NCBI GenBank assembly: GCA_031422555.1
Contig: JANPLZ010000014.1
Location: forward strand, 1-15,818
Origin: JANNAT01 sp031422555
GTDB taxonomy: Bacteria > Pseudomonadota > Alphaproteobacteria > Rhodobacterales > Rhodobacteraceae
Reading direction: 5' to 3'
Length of the DNA stretch: 15,818 nucleotides
Below the pieces are notes generated by a model. That model did no database searches. It was not told the origin of the DNA and worked only from the letters and a program-made list of their open reading frames with translations. Both the position numbers and the translations under genes were made by a program. Shown piece after piece: positions 6,910 through 13,817 of the stretch. The stretch's first letter is position 1, and every line of letters starts with the position of its first letter.

Positions 6910-7377
6910 ATGGATCTTTCTAAACTGCTTATCCCGTCGGCCGTTCGAGTCTTGGGACAATTGACCAGCAAAAAGCGCCTCTTTCAGGAATTGGGAGAGG
7001 TGGCTGGCTCGGCTTATGGCCTAAGTGCCGCAATTGCCGTCGATGGGCTGCAAGAACGCGAAAGCCTTGGGCCAACCGGTGTTGGCAACGGCATCGCCTT
7101 GCCGCATGCCCGGCTGGAATATCTGGACAAGATCACCGGCATATTCATTCGGCTGGAAAAGCCGCTGGATTACGAAAGCGTGGATCGCCAGCCGGTTGAT
7201 CTGATCTTTGGCTTGTTTGCGCCCAAGGATTCTGGCGTTGATCACCTTAAGGCATTGGCGTTGGTGTCACGCACAATGCGTGATGCCGGGATTTGCGCAA
7301 AGCTGCGGGCAAACTCTGATCCGGCCAAACTGTATGCGATCCTGACCGAGGCGCGCGCGCCGCAAGTTGCGGCCTAG
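6910..7377 (+). CDS. ptsN: Nitrogen-related PTS enzyme IIA (EIIA-Ntr)
   Basis: The terminal phosphoacceptor of the regulatory Ntr phosphotransferase system, which adjusts nitrogen, potassium and envelope functions by protein contacts and transports no sugar itself. The 155-residue protein contains VGNGIALPHARL (58-69) with the phosphorylated H66, preceded by QERESLGPTG and followed by the DLIFGLFAPKDSGVDHLKALA core. ATG 6910 is used; TTG 6907 directly before it is in frame and equally possible because the only ribosome-site-like sequence, AGGA (6893-6896), is 13 and 10 nt away respectively. Its TAG stop (7375-7377) overlaps the stop of the converging sulfotransferase gene. Confidence 0.93.
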   Translation: MDLSKLLIPSAVRVLGQLTSKKRLFQELGEVAGSAYGLSAAIAVDGLQERESLGPTGVGNGIALPHARLEYLDKITGIFIRLEKPLDYESVDRQPVDLIFGLFAPKDSGVDHLKALALVSRTMRDAGICAKLRANSDPAKLYAILTEARAPQVAA

Positions 7378-8777
7378 CCGCGCCAGTTGCCAAAGCCAAA
7401 ACCGGCATAGTCGCGGTCATAGGCATCGCGGGCAGCGATTTCGAGGTCGGGGCCATAGATGGCGTCAAGCGGAACGGCGCTGTCTTTGATCTGGGCCACA
7501 TAGACGGGCGCGGGCAGGCCAACCTCGGCTGCAAGATAGGCCAATCCGGTGTCCAGCCGGTCTTCGCGCAGCACAATATCGGCTGGATAAAGCTGCGCAA
7601 ATCCTTGCAGCACAGCGGTTTGGCTGGCGAATTGCGGAATCACCTTCAGCCCGGTCTGGCCCGACAGATTGCGCTTTAAAAAGGCCAGAAACACCAAAAA
7701 CGCCGCCCGAAAATCGGCCTGATTGGCAAAGTCTGTGCCAGGAGCGGGCAGTGGCAACCAATGAAATTTGGCCAGATAGGGCCGCAGTTCGGATTGCTGA
7801 TTGCGCGCCAGAAAGTCGCAAAACGCCGCATGCGCGCGGGCCAGTGGGTGGCGCAGCACAGCAAAGCTGCGATGCCCGGTTTGGGTATCTTTCCACGTCT
7901 TCAGACTTTTGCGATCAAAGTCAGTGGTCAAGGCGCCAAACCCTTGCAGCCACGCCCGCACCCCGGCATTCGGCCCGCCACTGATAGGCAGATACAGCAG
8001 CGGCGCGCCGGTTGACGCCACATATTGCGGCACACCAGCGTTGCGCCGGGGTTCAAAATTCGGCGTGCGGGCAAGGTTGAACCGATCCATCCGCGCCAAA
8101 GACGCAGCCATCTCTTTGGGGTTGGAAACCTTGTCCTGAACCGCTTCGGGGTTTTGCTTTTTCAGTGTGGTGTCGATGGATTTCAGCCGGGCGTCCAGCC
8201 CCAGAAACGACGCCAGCCCGTTCAGCACATCAACATTCTGGATGTCTTCGTAATCCAGATAAAACGCGGTTTGCCCGCTTATCTGCAACCGGTTCAGCAG
8301 ATAGATTTGAAATTGTTGCAGCTTTTCCAGATGCGATTCAAATTCCACAGCGTCAAATTTTGGCCGCGCGGTGGTGTGCCTGCGCGTGTTCATCAGCCGC
8401 CACTGATCGGTTTCCAGTGCAATTTTCCAACTGACATAGCTTTCAACCGGATTGCGCGTCAGAATGATTTTGGCACACCCTGCATCGGCCAAAACCGTGT
8501 CCAACACCCGCGGATCGTGATCGTGGAAATAGCGAAATCCCCCCAAACCCGGCGTTTGCAACCGCATTTCCCGCAGCATCGCCAGGGGATCGGCGTCACG
8601 TTGCTCTAAGGTAAAGCCGAACAACTGTTTGTTGGTATGATTGCCCAGAAGATAGGGGTTGAACGCCTCGCCATGGCAGGTAAATCCGGCCAAACCGTTC
8701 AGGTTCATTTCCAGAAAGTTTGAGCCTGTGCGCATTTCAGCGAACATGACAAAGCTGTTAAATTGCGGATTTGGCAC
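7374..8777 (-). CDS. Sulfotransferase family protein (NodH-like) with a second sulfotransferase-like half
   Basis: Likely transfers sulfate from PAPS to a carbohydrate. The N-terminal half carries both PAPS-binding signatures: the 5'-phosphosulfate loop EMRTGSNFLE (14-23, R16-T-G-S19) and the 3'-phosphate motif ILTRNPVESYVSW (105-117, R108 and S113). CHGEAFNP (34-41) is typical of bacterial Stf0/NodH-like enzymes. The C-terminal half (about 245-467) has FAVLRHPLARAHAAF (305-319), resembling the 3'-phosphate motif of the Sulfotransfer_2 group, but no clear partner P-loop was found. The GTG start at 8777 lies 3 nt after the TAA of the upstream glycosyltransferase gene with only a poor ribosome site, so translation is probably coupled. 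It is the last gene of the glycosyltransferase run, which suggests it decorates that glycan; the acceptor is unknown. Confidence 0.82.
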   Translation of the reverse strand: MPNPQFNSFVMFAEMRTGSNFLEMNLNGLAGFTCHGEAFNPYLLGNHTNKQLFGFTLEQRDADPLAMLREMRLQTPGLGGFRYFHDHDPRVLDTVLADAGCAKIILTRNPVESYVSWKIALETDQWRLMNTRRHTTARPKFDAVEFESHLEKLQQFQIYLLNRLQISGQTAFYLDYEDIQNVDVLNGLASFLGLDARLKSIDTTLKKQNPEAVQDKVSNPKEMAASLARMDRFNLARTPNFEPRRNAGVPQYVASTGAPLLYLPISGGPNAGVRAWLQGFGALTTDFDRKSLKTWKDTQTGHRSFAVLRHPLARAHAAFCDFLARNQQSELRPYLAKFHWLPLPAPGTDFANQADFRAAFLVFLAFLKRNLSGQTGLKVIPQFASQTAVLQGFAQLYPADIVLREDRLDTGLAYLAAEVGLPAPVYVAQIKDSAVPLDAIYGPDLEIAARDAYDRDYAGFGFGNWRG

Positions 8778-8780
8778 GGA

Positions 8781-10478
8781 TTATTTCACCAGATAGGGGC
8801 GGCCACGCCGCGATGTTGCCGTGCGGGCATCGTCGCCAACCGGGAAATCCCCCATCAACACCGGTTGCATCCCTTGATTGCGCAGGTTCTGCAAGAACTG
8901 GCCGAACCCCGTCAGATCGGCCAAACGCGGCGCTTCGGTCAGGCGGCGCATGGCACGGGGGCTGATTTCATCGACGATATTCTGCAGCGGCTCCATCGGG
9001 TTTTCGATAAACTCGGCCAAAGTCCAGCTGCGCACCCGCGCTTTGACCCAAGGTTTGCGCAATTCATCCAAAAACATCGCCTCAATTTTTTGCAGCCGCG
9101 CAGCCTCTTTGCGGATGTCGGAAAAATTGCGGTTGGAATGAAACAAGGAGATCGCCCAAGCCCCTGAGATAACAGAGATTTGTGCGTTCGGATCACCCGC
9201 CATGAAATTGGACAGCGCCTGATTGTCGTCAGGCCCATATTGAAAACACTGCCGTTCGCCGCGGGTGTTCCAGATCAGGTTGGTCAGAAAACTGGTCGGG
9301 TTATAGTCGCGCATTTGCGCAGAATCAGACATCGACCCGTTGTAAACCTTTTCCCCACCGGAAAATTGCACTTTGTCCAAGTTGAACAGATGGCCATGCA
9401 CCCGGGTGCCTGTCGCCTTGCCCAGCCATGTTTCAAAATTATCGAACAGGTCGGCAAAGCCTTCGAATACCGAATAGCCGGTGGCGGTGCGGCCGTTTTC
9501 CCAGTTTTCATTCGGATGGCGGCTTTGCATGTAAAGACCGGCGCGGCCCTTGGTGCGGCGTTCAACCGCTTTGGCAAACAGCCGGTCAATTTTGCCCGGA
9601 TTGGGTTCGGCCGCGGTTTGGCCCGATGCGTCATCGGTCAGGAAAGTTTTATACAGCCGGTTCGCGTGCGGCCAGATCTTGCGCGCAACAAAGCAATCAG
9701 ACCGGCGCAAAAGCTGCAGGTGATCGTCGTAAAAGATATGCGGCTTGCCCTGAAAGTCGAATTTCGACAGCGTCAAAGAGCGGCTTTCAACATGAGTCGA
9801 AACTTGCCGCACCATGGTCTGGAAATAGGATTCGTCCGGTATCCAGACCCGGCGGAAATAGCGGTCAATTTCGGCGCGTTCGGGATTTTCAAGAATAGCC
9901 GACAGGGTTTGCCGCGTCAGGCACCACCATTGGCTGCCCAGATGCGGCACAATCCCTAACGGGATGCGGCGACGAAAGTGCAGCCGCCGTTGCAGACGCA
10001 CATAACCGTCAAACAACCGCCGCTGTTTGCGCCACGAAAACGGAAAGCGCAGGGTAAAGCGTTCAACATCCAAGCCACCAATCGTCCAGCCGACATCTTC
10101 GGTGGTGACGGATTCGATAAAATCGGTGCGCGGACGGTCGTTCAGGTAGGCCAGCATTTCTTCCACCGGCCGCAGTGGCAAACACGACCCGGACGCCAGA
10201 TACACATGCCGCACATGCGGAAAATCGCGCAGCATGATGGTGGACGCTTCTTGCGTGGCGGCCACAATACCCCATGTGCCCCAATCACAGGGATGGCGGC
10301 CCGAAAATCGCACCTCTGTCAGATCGGCCAGCGCCTTTTTCAGATCGTCATAGTCCCGCCGATTTACCCGTTTGTCGACATGGATCACCACCGGGCAATC
10401 GCGCGTCGCCCAGTGCCGCGCCACTTCGGCGGCACGGTTCAGCGCGGTGTGGCACAACATGACGATGCCAACCGTCAT
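8781..10478 (-). CDS. GT14-like (core-2/I-branching) glycosyltransferase with a long C-terminal domain
   Basis: Resembles the Branch family of beta-1,6-N-acetylglucosaminyltransferases, here 565 residues. The GT domain covers about 3-260: IVMLCHTALNRAAEVARHW, VIHVDKRVNRRDY (31-43), CDWGTWGIVAATQEA (64-78), YLASGSCLPLRP (93-104), GSQWWCLTRQTL (181-192) and WIPDESYFQTMV (212-223) are all hallmark blocks. The rest, about 280-545, is a separate domain with WENGRTATGYSVFEGFADLF (326-345) and HGHLFNLDKVQFSGGEKVYNG (361-381); I believe it corresponds to the Pfam entry for such C-terminal regions (DUF5927), from memory. No membrane helix is seen. ATG 10478 overlaps the upstream TGA by 4 bp (ATGA). 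Donor sugar and acceptor cannot be told from sequence. Confidence 0.85.
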   Translation of the reverse strand: MTVGIVMLCHTALNRAAEVARHWATRDCPVVIHVDKRVNRRDYDDLKKALADLTEVRFSGRHPCDWGTWGIVAATQEASTIMLRDFPHVRHVYLASGSCLPLRPVEEMLAYLNDRPRTDFIESVTTEDVGWTIGGLDVERFTLRFPFSWRKQRRLFDGYVRLQRRLHFRRRIPLGIVPHLGSQWWCLTRQTLSAILENPERAEIDRYFRRVWIPDESYFQTMVRQVSTHVESRSLTLSKFDFQGKPHIFYDDHLQLLRRSDCFVARKIWPHANRLYKTFLTDDASGQTAAEPNPGKIDRLFAKAVERRTKGRAGLYMQSRHPNENWENGRTATGYSVFEGFADLFDNFETWLGKATGTRVHGHLFNLDKVQFSGGEKVYNGSMSDSAQMRDYNPTSFLTNLIWNTRGERQCFQYGPDDNQALSNFMAGDPNAQISVISGAWAISLFHSNRNFSDIRKEAARLQKIEAMFLDELRKPWVKARVRSWTLAEFIENPMEPLQNIVDEISPRAMRRLTEAPRLADLTGFGQFLQNLRNQGMQPVLMGDFPVGDDARTATSRRGRPYLVK

Positions 10479-11485
10479 GCCCAGTTGCCCTTGGACATCA
10501 GACCCAGAATTTCAAGCTGCCGCCAGTTGATATACTTCTCGCTCCACTTGCACCACAAATCCGGTTGCGTGCTGACGGCGGCGCGGTAGGCGCGGTATTC
10601 GTGGCTGTTGGCGTAGTGCTGGCGGCGTTCCATTTCCTCTTCGGCCTTGACGGCGAAGGTATCAAGGAATTTGGCATGCAACAAACAGCCCGAGGCCTTT
10701 TCGCCCCCCCATTCATCATAAACCTGATTTAGTCCGCGCGGCAGCAGCATATGGGTGGAACTGGCATAGGCGTAATCGCGGTGCCATTTGACCAAAGGAA
10801 TTTTGTTCAACGCAGGCGCGCGTTCGGGCAGATCGGCAAAGAACATCCGCGCCCGCGGGCCGCCTTGAATCCACAGATTACCGTATTTCTTATTGCGGTT
10901 GATCACGTAATTGCCGCTGTCGAAATAGGGGGCCACTTCGAACGGATCCTGACCTTCGCGGTAGGGCACCACGTCAAACGGGCCTTTGGGATACATGTCC
11001 AAAAGCATCGCCGAAAACGATCTGATCGAACTGGCGTCCAGCCAATCGGTCAGCGCGCGCAAAGGCCGGGTATCGCAGAACGGGTAGACAAAAAACTCAT
11101 CGGGATCAACGACAAGGCACCAATGATCATGGCCAAATTTCATTTGCAGACCGTTCAGCCAATCAACCCCAAAGCGCGACCGTTTATAACTGGCTTGGGT
11201 GGTCCAGACCGACACATCAGGTTGCAACTGCAGATATTCGCGCGATCCGTCATTGCTGTCATTGTCGACGATCAGAAAATGGCTGACCCCCAAATCACGG
11301 TAATAGCGCAAAAAATACGGCAACCTGACGCGTTCGTTGCGCAAGGTGGAAAACAACAAAATACCATCGGGGGTGATCTGTGGGGTGCGGTCAATAACCG
11401 ATTGCAGCTCCCCCCGCTTGCGGAAGGCGCGGATGCGCCAGCGTTTGCGCGCCAGACGCAAGATATATCGTGAGAAGATGCTCAC
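10475..11485 (-). CDS. GT2-like glycosyltransferase (Glyco_tranf_2_4 type)
   Basis: A 336-residue GT-A fold transferase. The core starts after a basic N-terminal stretch (RLARKRWRIRAFRKR, 10-24): LFSTLRNERVRLPYFLRYYRDLGVSHFLIVDNDSNDGS carries the nucleotide-site DND (74-76) and CLVVDPDEFFVYP (123-135) the metal-binding DPDE. This combination is seen in family 2-like proteins acting in surface polysaccharide assembly. The start is GTG 11485; the next credible Met is deep inside the domain, and GGAAG lies about 8 nt upstream. The basic N-terminus could bind the membrane surface. The end overlaps the GT14-like gene by 4 bp; a 45-bp gap with a strong hairpin separates it from the preceding GT4 gene. 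Confidence 0.83.
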   Translation of the reverse strand: MSIFSRYILRLARKRWRIRAFRKRGELQSVIDRTPQITPDGILLFSTLRNERVRLPYFLRYYRDLGVSHFLIVDNDSNDGSREYLQLQPDVSVWTTQASYKRSRFGVDWLNGLQMKFGHDHWCLVVDPDEFFVYPFCDTRPLRALTDWLDASSIRSFSAMLLDMYPKGPFDVVPYREGQDPFEVAPYFDSGNYVINRNKKYGNLWIQGGPRARMFFADLPERAPALNKIPLVKWHRDYAYASSTHMLLPRGLNQVYDEWGGEKASGCLLHAKFLDTFAVKAEEEMERRQHYANSHEYRAYRAAVSTQPDLWCKWSEKYINWRQLEILGLMSKGNWA

Positions 11486-11506
11486 CCTTCGACTTCCAAC
11501 TGCTGT

Positions 11507-11537
11507 CTTGTGCCATCGCTTTTAGCGATATCACAAG
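11507..11537 (-). repeat. Two-part hairpin across the stop of the GT4 gene
   Basis: On the minus strand CTTGTG and CACAAG form an outer 6-bp stem, and ATCGCT and AGCGAT an inner 6-bp stem around the loop AAA; the two are separated by a 2x2 internal loop. The 5' arm contains the end of the GT4 gene, including its TGA (11531-11533). No T run follows, so full termination is doubtful. The element could set the ratio of downstream to upstream gene expression or protect processed 3' ends. Confidence 0.5.
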
Positions 11538-12760
11538 TCTCTTAAGACGATCTTGAAATGATCCGGCCATGTCGGTGGATCTTTGTGTTTTCTTGCCCCT
11601 GCGCCCGCGCCGCCGCCCTGCTGCATTATATTCATATGCTGCGTGATTGTATCTATCCAAGAATAAATGTCGGTGACGTCAAGGTAAACTGCGTAATCGC
11701 CAAGAAGTTCTTTGATCACAGGCAGGTTTGAGGTGATTACGGGCACACCCAAGGCAGCGGCTTCAACCGCAGGCAGACCAAAGCCTTCGGCCCGGCTGGG
11801 AAACAGCAATGCCGACGCGTTCGCCAAAATCGCGGTAACGGCACCATCCGGCAGGCCGGTCAGCACTTTCACCGGATGGTCGGACGCCAAAGCATCCAGC
11901 CGGGCAAAGACGTCGGGTGCGGCCCATCCACGGCTGCCGATGATATAAAGCCGGGGTATATCGGGGCCGGTGCCAAAATGATCCCATATATCCAAAAGCA
12001 GCGCGTGATTCTTGCGCGGCTCGATTGTGCCCAGTGCCACGCAATAGGCGGGCGGTGTGCCAAAGCCGGGCGGCAGATCGGCCATGTCGGGCTTTGGTTG
12101 CGGCACACCCAGATTTGCCACAACACCCGGAGGCACCCTGCCGAAATCCGCCAGATGATGCTGTGTTTTGGCGCGGGAATCCCGGGTGGTATGGATCACC
12201 AGACCGGCAAAGCGCGACACCGCCGCCATCTTGCGCCGAAACGGGTCCACCGTGCCCGCGCGGGCAAATTCGGGATGATCCAGCGGGATGGTGTCATGCA
12301 CCAGCACCGCAATGTGCAGCCCGGCGCGGTGCAATTGGTTCAGGCTTTGGTAGGTTAAATTGCTGTGGCCGACATTCAGATAGCTTGATCCGGCAGGCAG
12401 GTGGCGCAGCATCCGTGCCAGCAAGGACCGGGCGGCGCGGGCGATGGCAAGTCGGCGCACCGCAGCCTCGGCCCGGCCAAGACGCGGATTGCGGCGATGA
12501 AATATCCGGCCAATCATATCTGGCGGCGGCAAGGCCGCATCACCTTGCACCAGTGCCGCCAACCCGGCACAGCCCGCGTGATCCAACAGCACATATCCCA
12601 TAACCGTGCGCACCAACCCAAACAGCGGGCGATCATCTTTCAACAAATGATCCAGATAGGCATATTCGACCCGGTCAATACCCGTAAGCGGCCCGCGCCC
12701 CAAACGCGACACCAGCCGTGTCAGATCCAACAGCCGGGCAGCGGTTGCAGGCGGCGCCAC
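11531..12760 (-). CDS. GT4-type (GT-B fold) glycosyltransferase
   Basis: A 409-residue retaining glycosyltransferase of the glycosyl transferases group 1 family. The C-terminal donor domain shows ALGTIEPRKNHALLLDIW (242-259; R249 and K250 in the phosphate site), LYIIGSRGW (271-279) and FPSRAEGFGLPAVEAAALGVPVI (320-342) with the EX7E pair E325 and E333. The N-terminal part has VHDTIPLDHPEF (154-165), common in this family. The extreme C-terminus has a Gly/Ala-rich linker (GGGAGAGA, 382-389) and a basic tail. The start is GTG 12760, 3 nt after the galU stop, with no obvious ribosome site, so coupling to galU is likely. Without a specific homologue the sugar transferred is unknown. Confidence 0.86.
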   Translation of the reverse strand: MAPPATAARLLDLTRLVSRLGRGPLTGIDRVEYAYLDHLLKDDRPLFGLVRTVMGYVLLDHAGCAGLAALVQGDAALPPPDMIGRIFHRRNPRLGRAEAAVRRLAIARAARSLLARMLRHLPAGSSYLNVGHSNLTYQSLNQLHRAGLHIAVLVHDTIPLDHPEFARAGTVDPFRRKMAAVSRFAGLVIHTTRDSRAKTQHHLADFGRVPPGVVANLGVPQPKPDMADLPPGFGTPPAYCVALGTIEPRKNHALLLDIWDHFGTGPDIPRLYIIGSRGWAAPDVFARLDALASDHPVKVLTGLPDGAVTAILANASALLFPSRAEGFGLPAVEAAALGVPVITSNLPVIKELLGDYAVYLDVTDIYSWIDTITQHMNIMQQGGGAGAGARKHKDPPTWPDHFKIVLRDL

Positions 12761-12763
12761 CGC

Positions 12764-13657
12764 CTACTGCGCCGCCTTTTGCAGCGCCAGCATGTCGTTC
12801 AGATAGGCGCCAAATTCGTCGCGCAAATCCGGGCGAGCCAGACCAAAGGCCACCGTCGCCTGCAAAAACCCGGCTTTCGAGCCGCAATCATAACGCTGAC
12901 CGCGAAAGCGAAAGCCAAACACTTTGCCCGATTTGGTTTCTTCGGCGATGGCATCGGTCAACTGGATTTCACCGCCCGCGCCCTGCTTCATCCGGTTCAG
13001 GTTGGACAGGATTTTTGGCGTCAGAATATAGCGCCCGATCACCGCCAGATTTGATGGCGCATCTTCGGCGCGCGGTTTCTCCACCATGCCCTTGGCGCGC
13101 ACGATGGACCCCATGTCTTCGTCAATGTCCAACACCCCATAGCTGGAGGCTTTGGCAGGCGGCACTTCCATCGCGGCAACCATATTGCCACCGGTTTGTT
13201 CATAGGCTTCGATCATCTGCTGAAGGCAGGGCTTTTCAGCGGCGATCACGTCATCGGGCAGCAACACCGCAAAGGGTTCATTGCCAATCAGGCGGCGCGC
13301 GCACCAAACCGCATGGCCCAACCCCATCGGGCGGTTTTGGCGGACATAGGCAATCGCACCCGAATCCATATTGGTGTCTTTCAGGATATCCAGCAGCTCA
13401 TCTTTACCGGCCTTGCGCAGGGTATTTTCCAACTCGGGCGAATGATCAAAGTAATCCTCAAGCGCAGATTTCCCGCGCGAGGTGACAAAGATAAACTCTT
13501 TGATCCCGGCGGCGCGGGCCTCATCAATGGCGTATTGGATCAAGGGGCGATCCACCAAGGTCATGATTTCTTTCGGGATAGACTTGGTGGCGGGCAAAAA
13601 CCGCGTGCCCATTCCGGCCACAGGAAACACCGCCTTGGTAACTTTTTTGACCTTCAT
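12764..13657 (-). CDS. galU: UTP-glucose-1-phosphate uridylyltransferase
   Basis: Makes UDP-glucose from UTP and glucose 1-phosphate, the donor or precursor for many envelope glycans. The 297-residue protein has the nucleotide-binding signature FPVAGMGTRFLPATKSIPKE (11-30; GMGTR with R19, and K25), LLPDDVI (132-138) with the metal-binding Asp, MVEKP, GGEIQLTDAI and the C-terminal DCGSKAGF. This is the bacterial GalU type, unrelated to the eukaryotic form. ATG 13657 is preferred over GTG 13666 because homology starts at MKVKKVTKAVFPVAG; neither has a strong ribosome site (GGGG lies just before the ATG). It heads the four glycan genes downstream and has a repeat-rich 160-bp upstream region. Confidence 0.95.
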   Translation of the reverse strand: MKVKKVTKAVFPVAGMGTRFLPATKSIPKEIMTLVDRPLIQYAIDEARAAGIKEFIFVTSRGKSALEDYFDHSPELENTLRKAGKDELLDILKDTNMDSGAIAYVRQNRPMGLGHAVWCARRLIGNEPFAVLLPDDVIAAEKPCLQQMIEAYEQTGGNMVAAMEVPPAKASSYGVLDIDEDMGSIVRAKGMVEKPRAEDAPSNLAVIGRYILTPKILSNLNRMKQGAGGEIQLTDAIAEETKSGKVFGFRFRGQRYDCGSKAGFLQATVAFGLARPDLRDEFGAYLNDMLALQKAAQ

Positions 13658-13704
13658 CTGCCCCACTCTTACCCAGACCGTATGTTTTCCAAATACGCTA
13701 CACC

Positions 13705-13741
13705 TTCATGCCAAAATGTTAACAGCATAATTTGGCATGAA
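13705..13741. repeat. 11-bp inverted repeat TTCATGCCAAA-N15-TTTGGCATGAA
   Basis: Both arms match perfectly (13705-13715 and 13731-13741), with a 15-nt spacer holding GTTAAC. The near edge is 47 nt upstream of the galU ATG. It fits an operator for a dimeric regulator, or a transcript hairpin with a large loop. Confidence 0.65.
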
Positions 13742-13750
13742 TTTGGCATT
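13729..13750. repeat. Tandem direct repeat of AATTTGGCAT, 11-bp period
   Basis: AATTTGGCAT at 13729-13738 recurs at 13740-13749, about one helical turn on. The first copy overlaps one arm of the 11-bp inverted repeat, so TTTGGCAT occurs three times, two direct and one inverted. Confidence 0.65.
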
Positions 13751-13755
13751 GTTGC

Positions 13756-13783
13756 CGAATTTGTTCTGGTTAGCACAAATTCG
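13756..13783. repeat. 9-bp inverted repeat CGAATTTGT-N10-ACAAATTCG
   Basis: Perfect 9-bp arms (13756-13764 and 13775-13783) around a 10-nt loop. It starts 35 nt beyond the GT2 stop in the minus direction. It may be a 3'-end hairpin of the kdsB-GT2 transcript (no T run follows) or a second regulator site. Confidence 0.6.
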
Positions 13784-13817
13784 ACGCGGCTTTCAGGGGA
13801 AACAAAGGTGTTTCAAA

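Larger units (their letters stand above)
13658..13817 (-). promoter_or_regulatory. galU upstream region with repeated motif and two inverted repeats
   Basis: A 160-bp, relatively AT-rich gap between the GT2 stop and the galU ATG. It contains three copies of ATGCCAAA and a separate 9-bp inverted repeat, listed individually. A possible minus-strand promoter, TTAACA (13717-13722, five of six) with TAGCGT (13695-13700, three of six) at 16 bp, would place the -35 box between two of the motif copies. No intrinsic terminator with a T run is seen for the upstream GT2 gene. Confidence 0.5.

Noticed and set aside
9180..9959. 259-codon plus-strand open frame
   Set aside because: Antisense to the GT14-like gene, with shadow composition rich in Arg, Gln and His.
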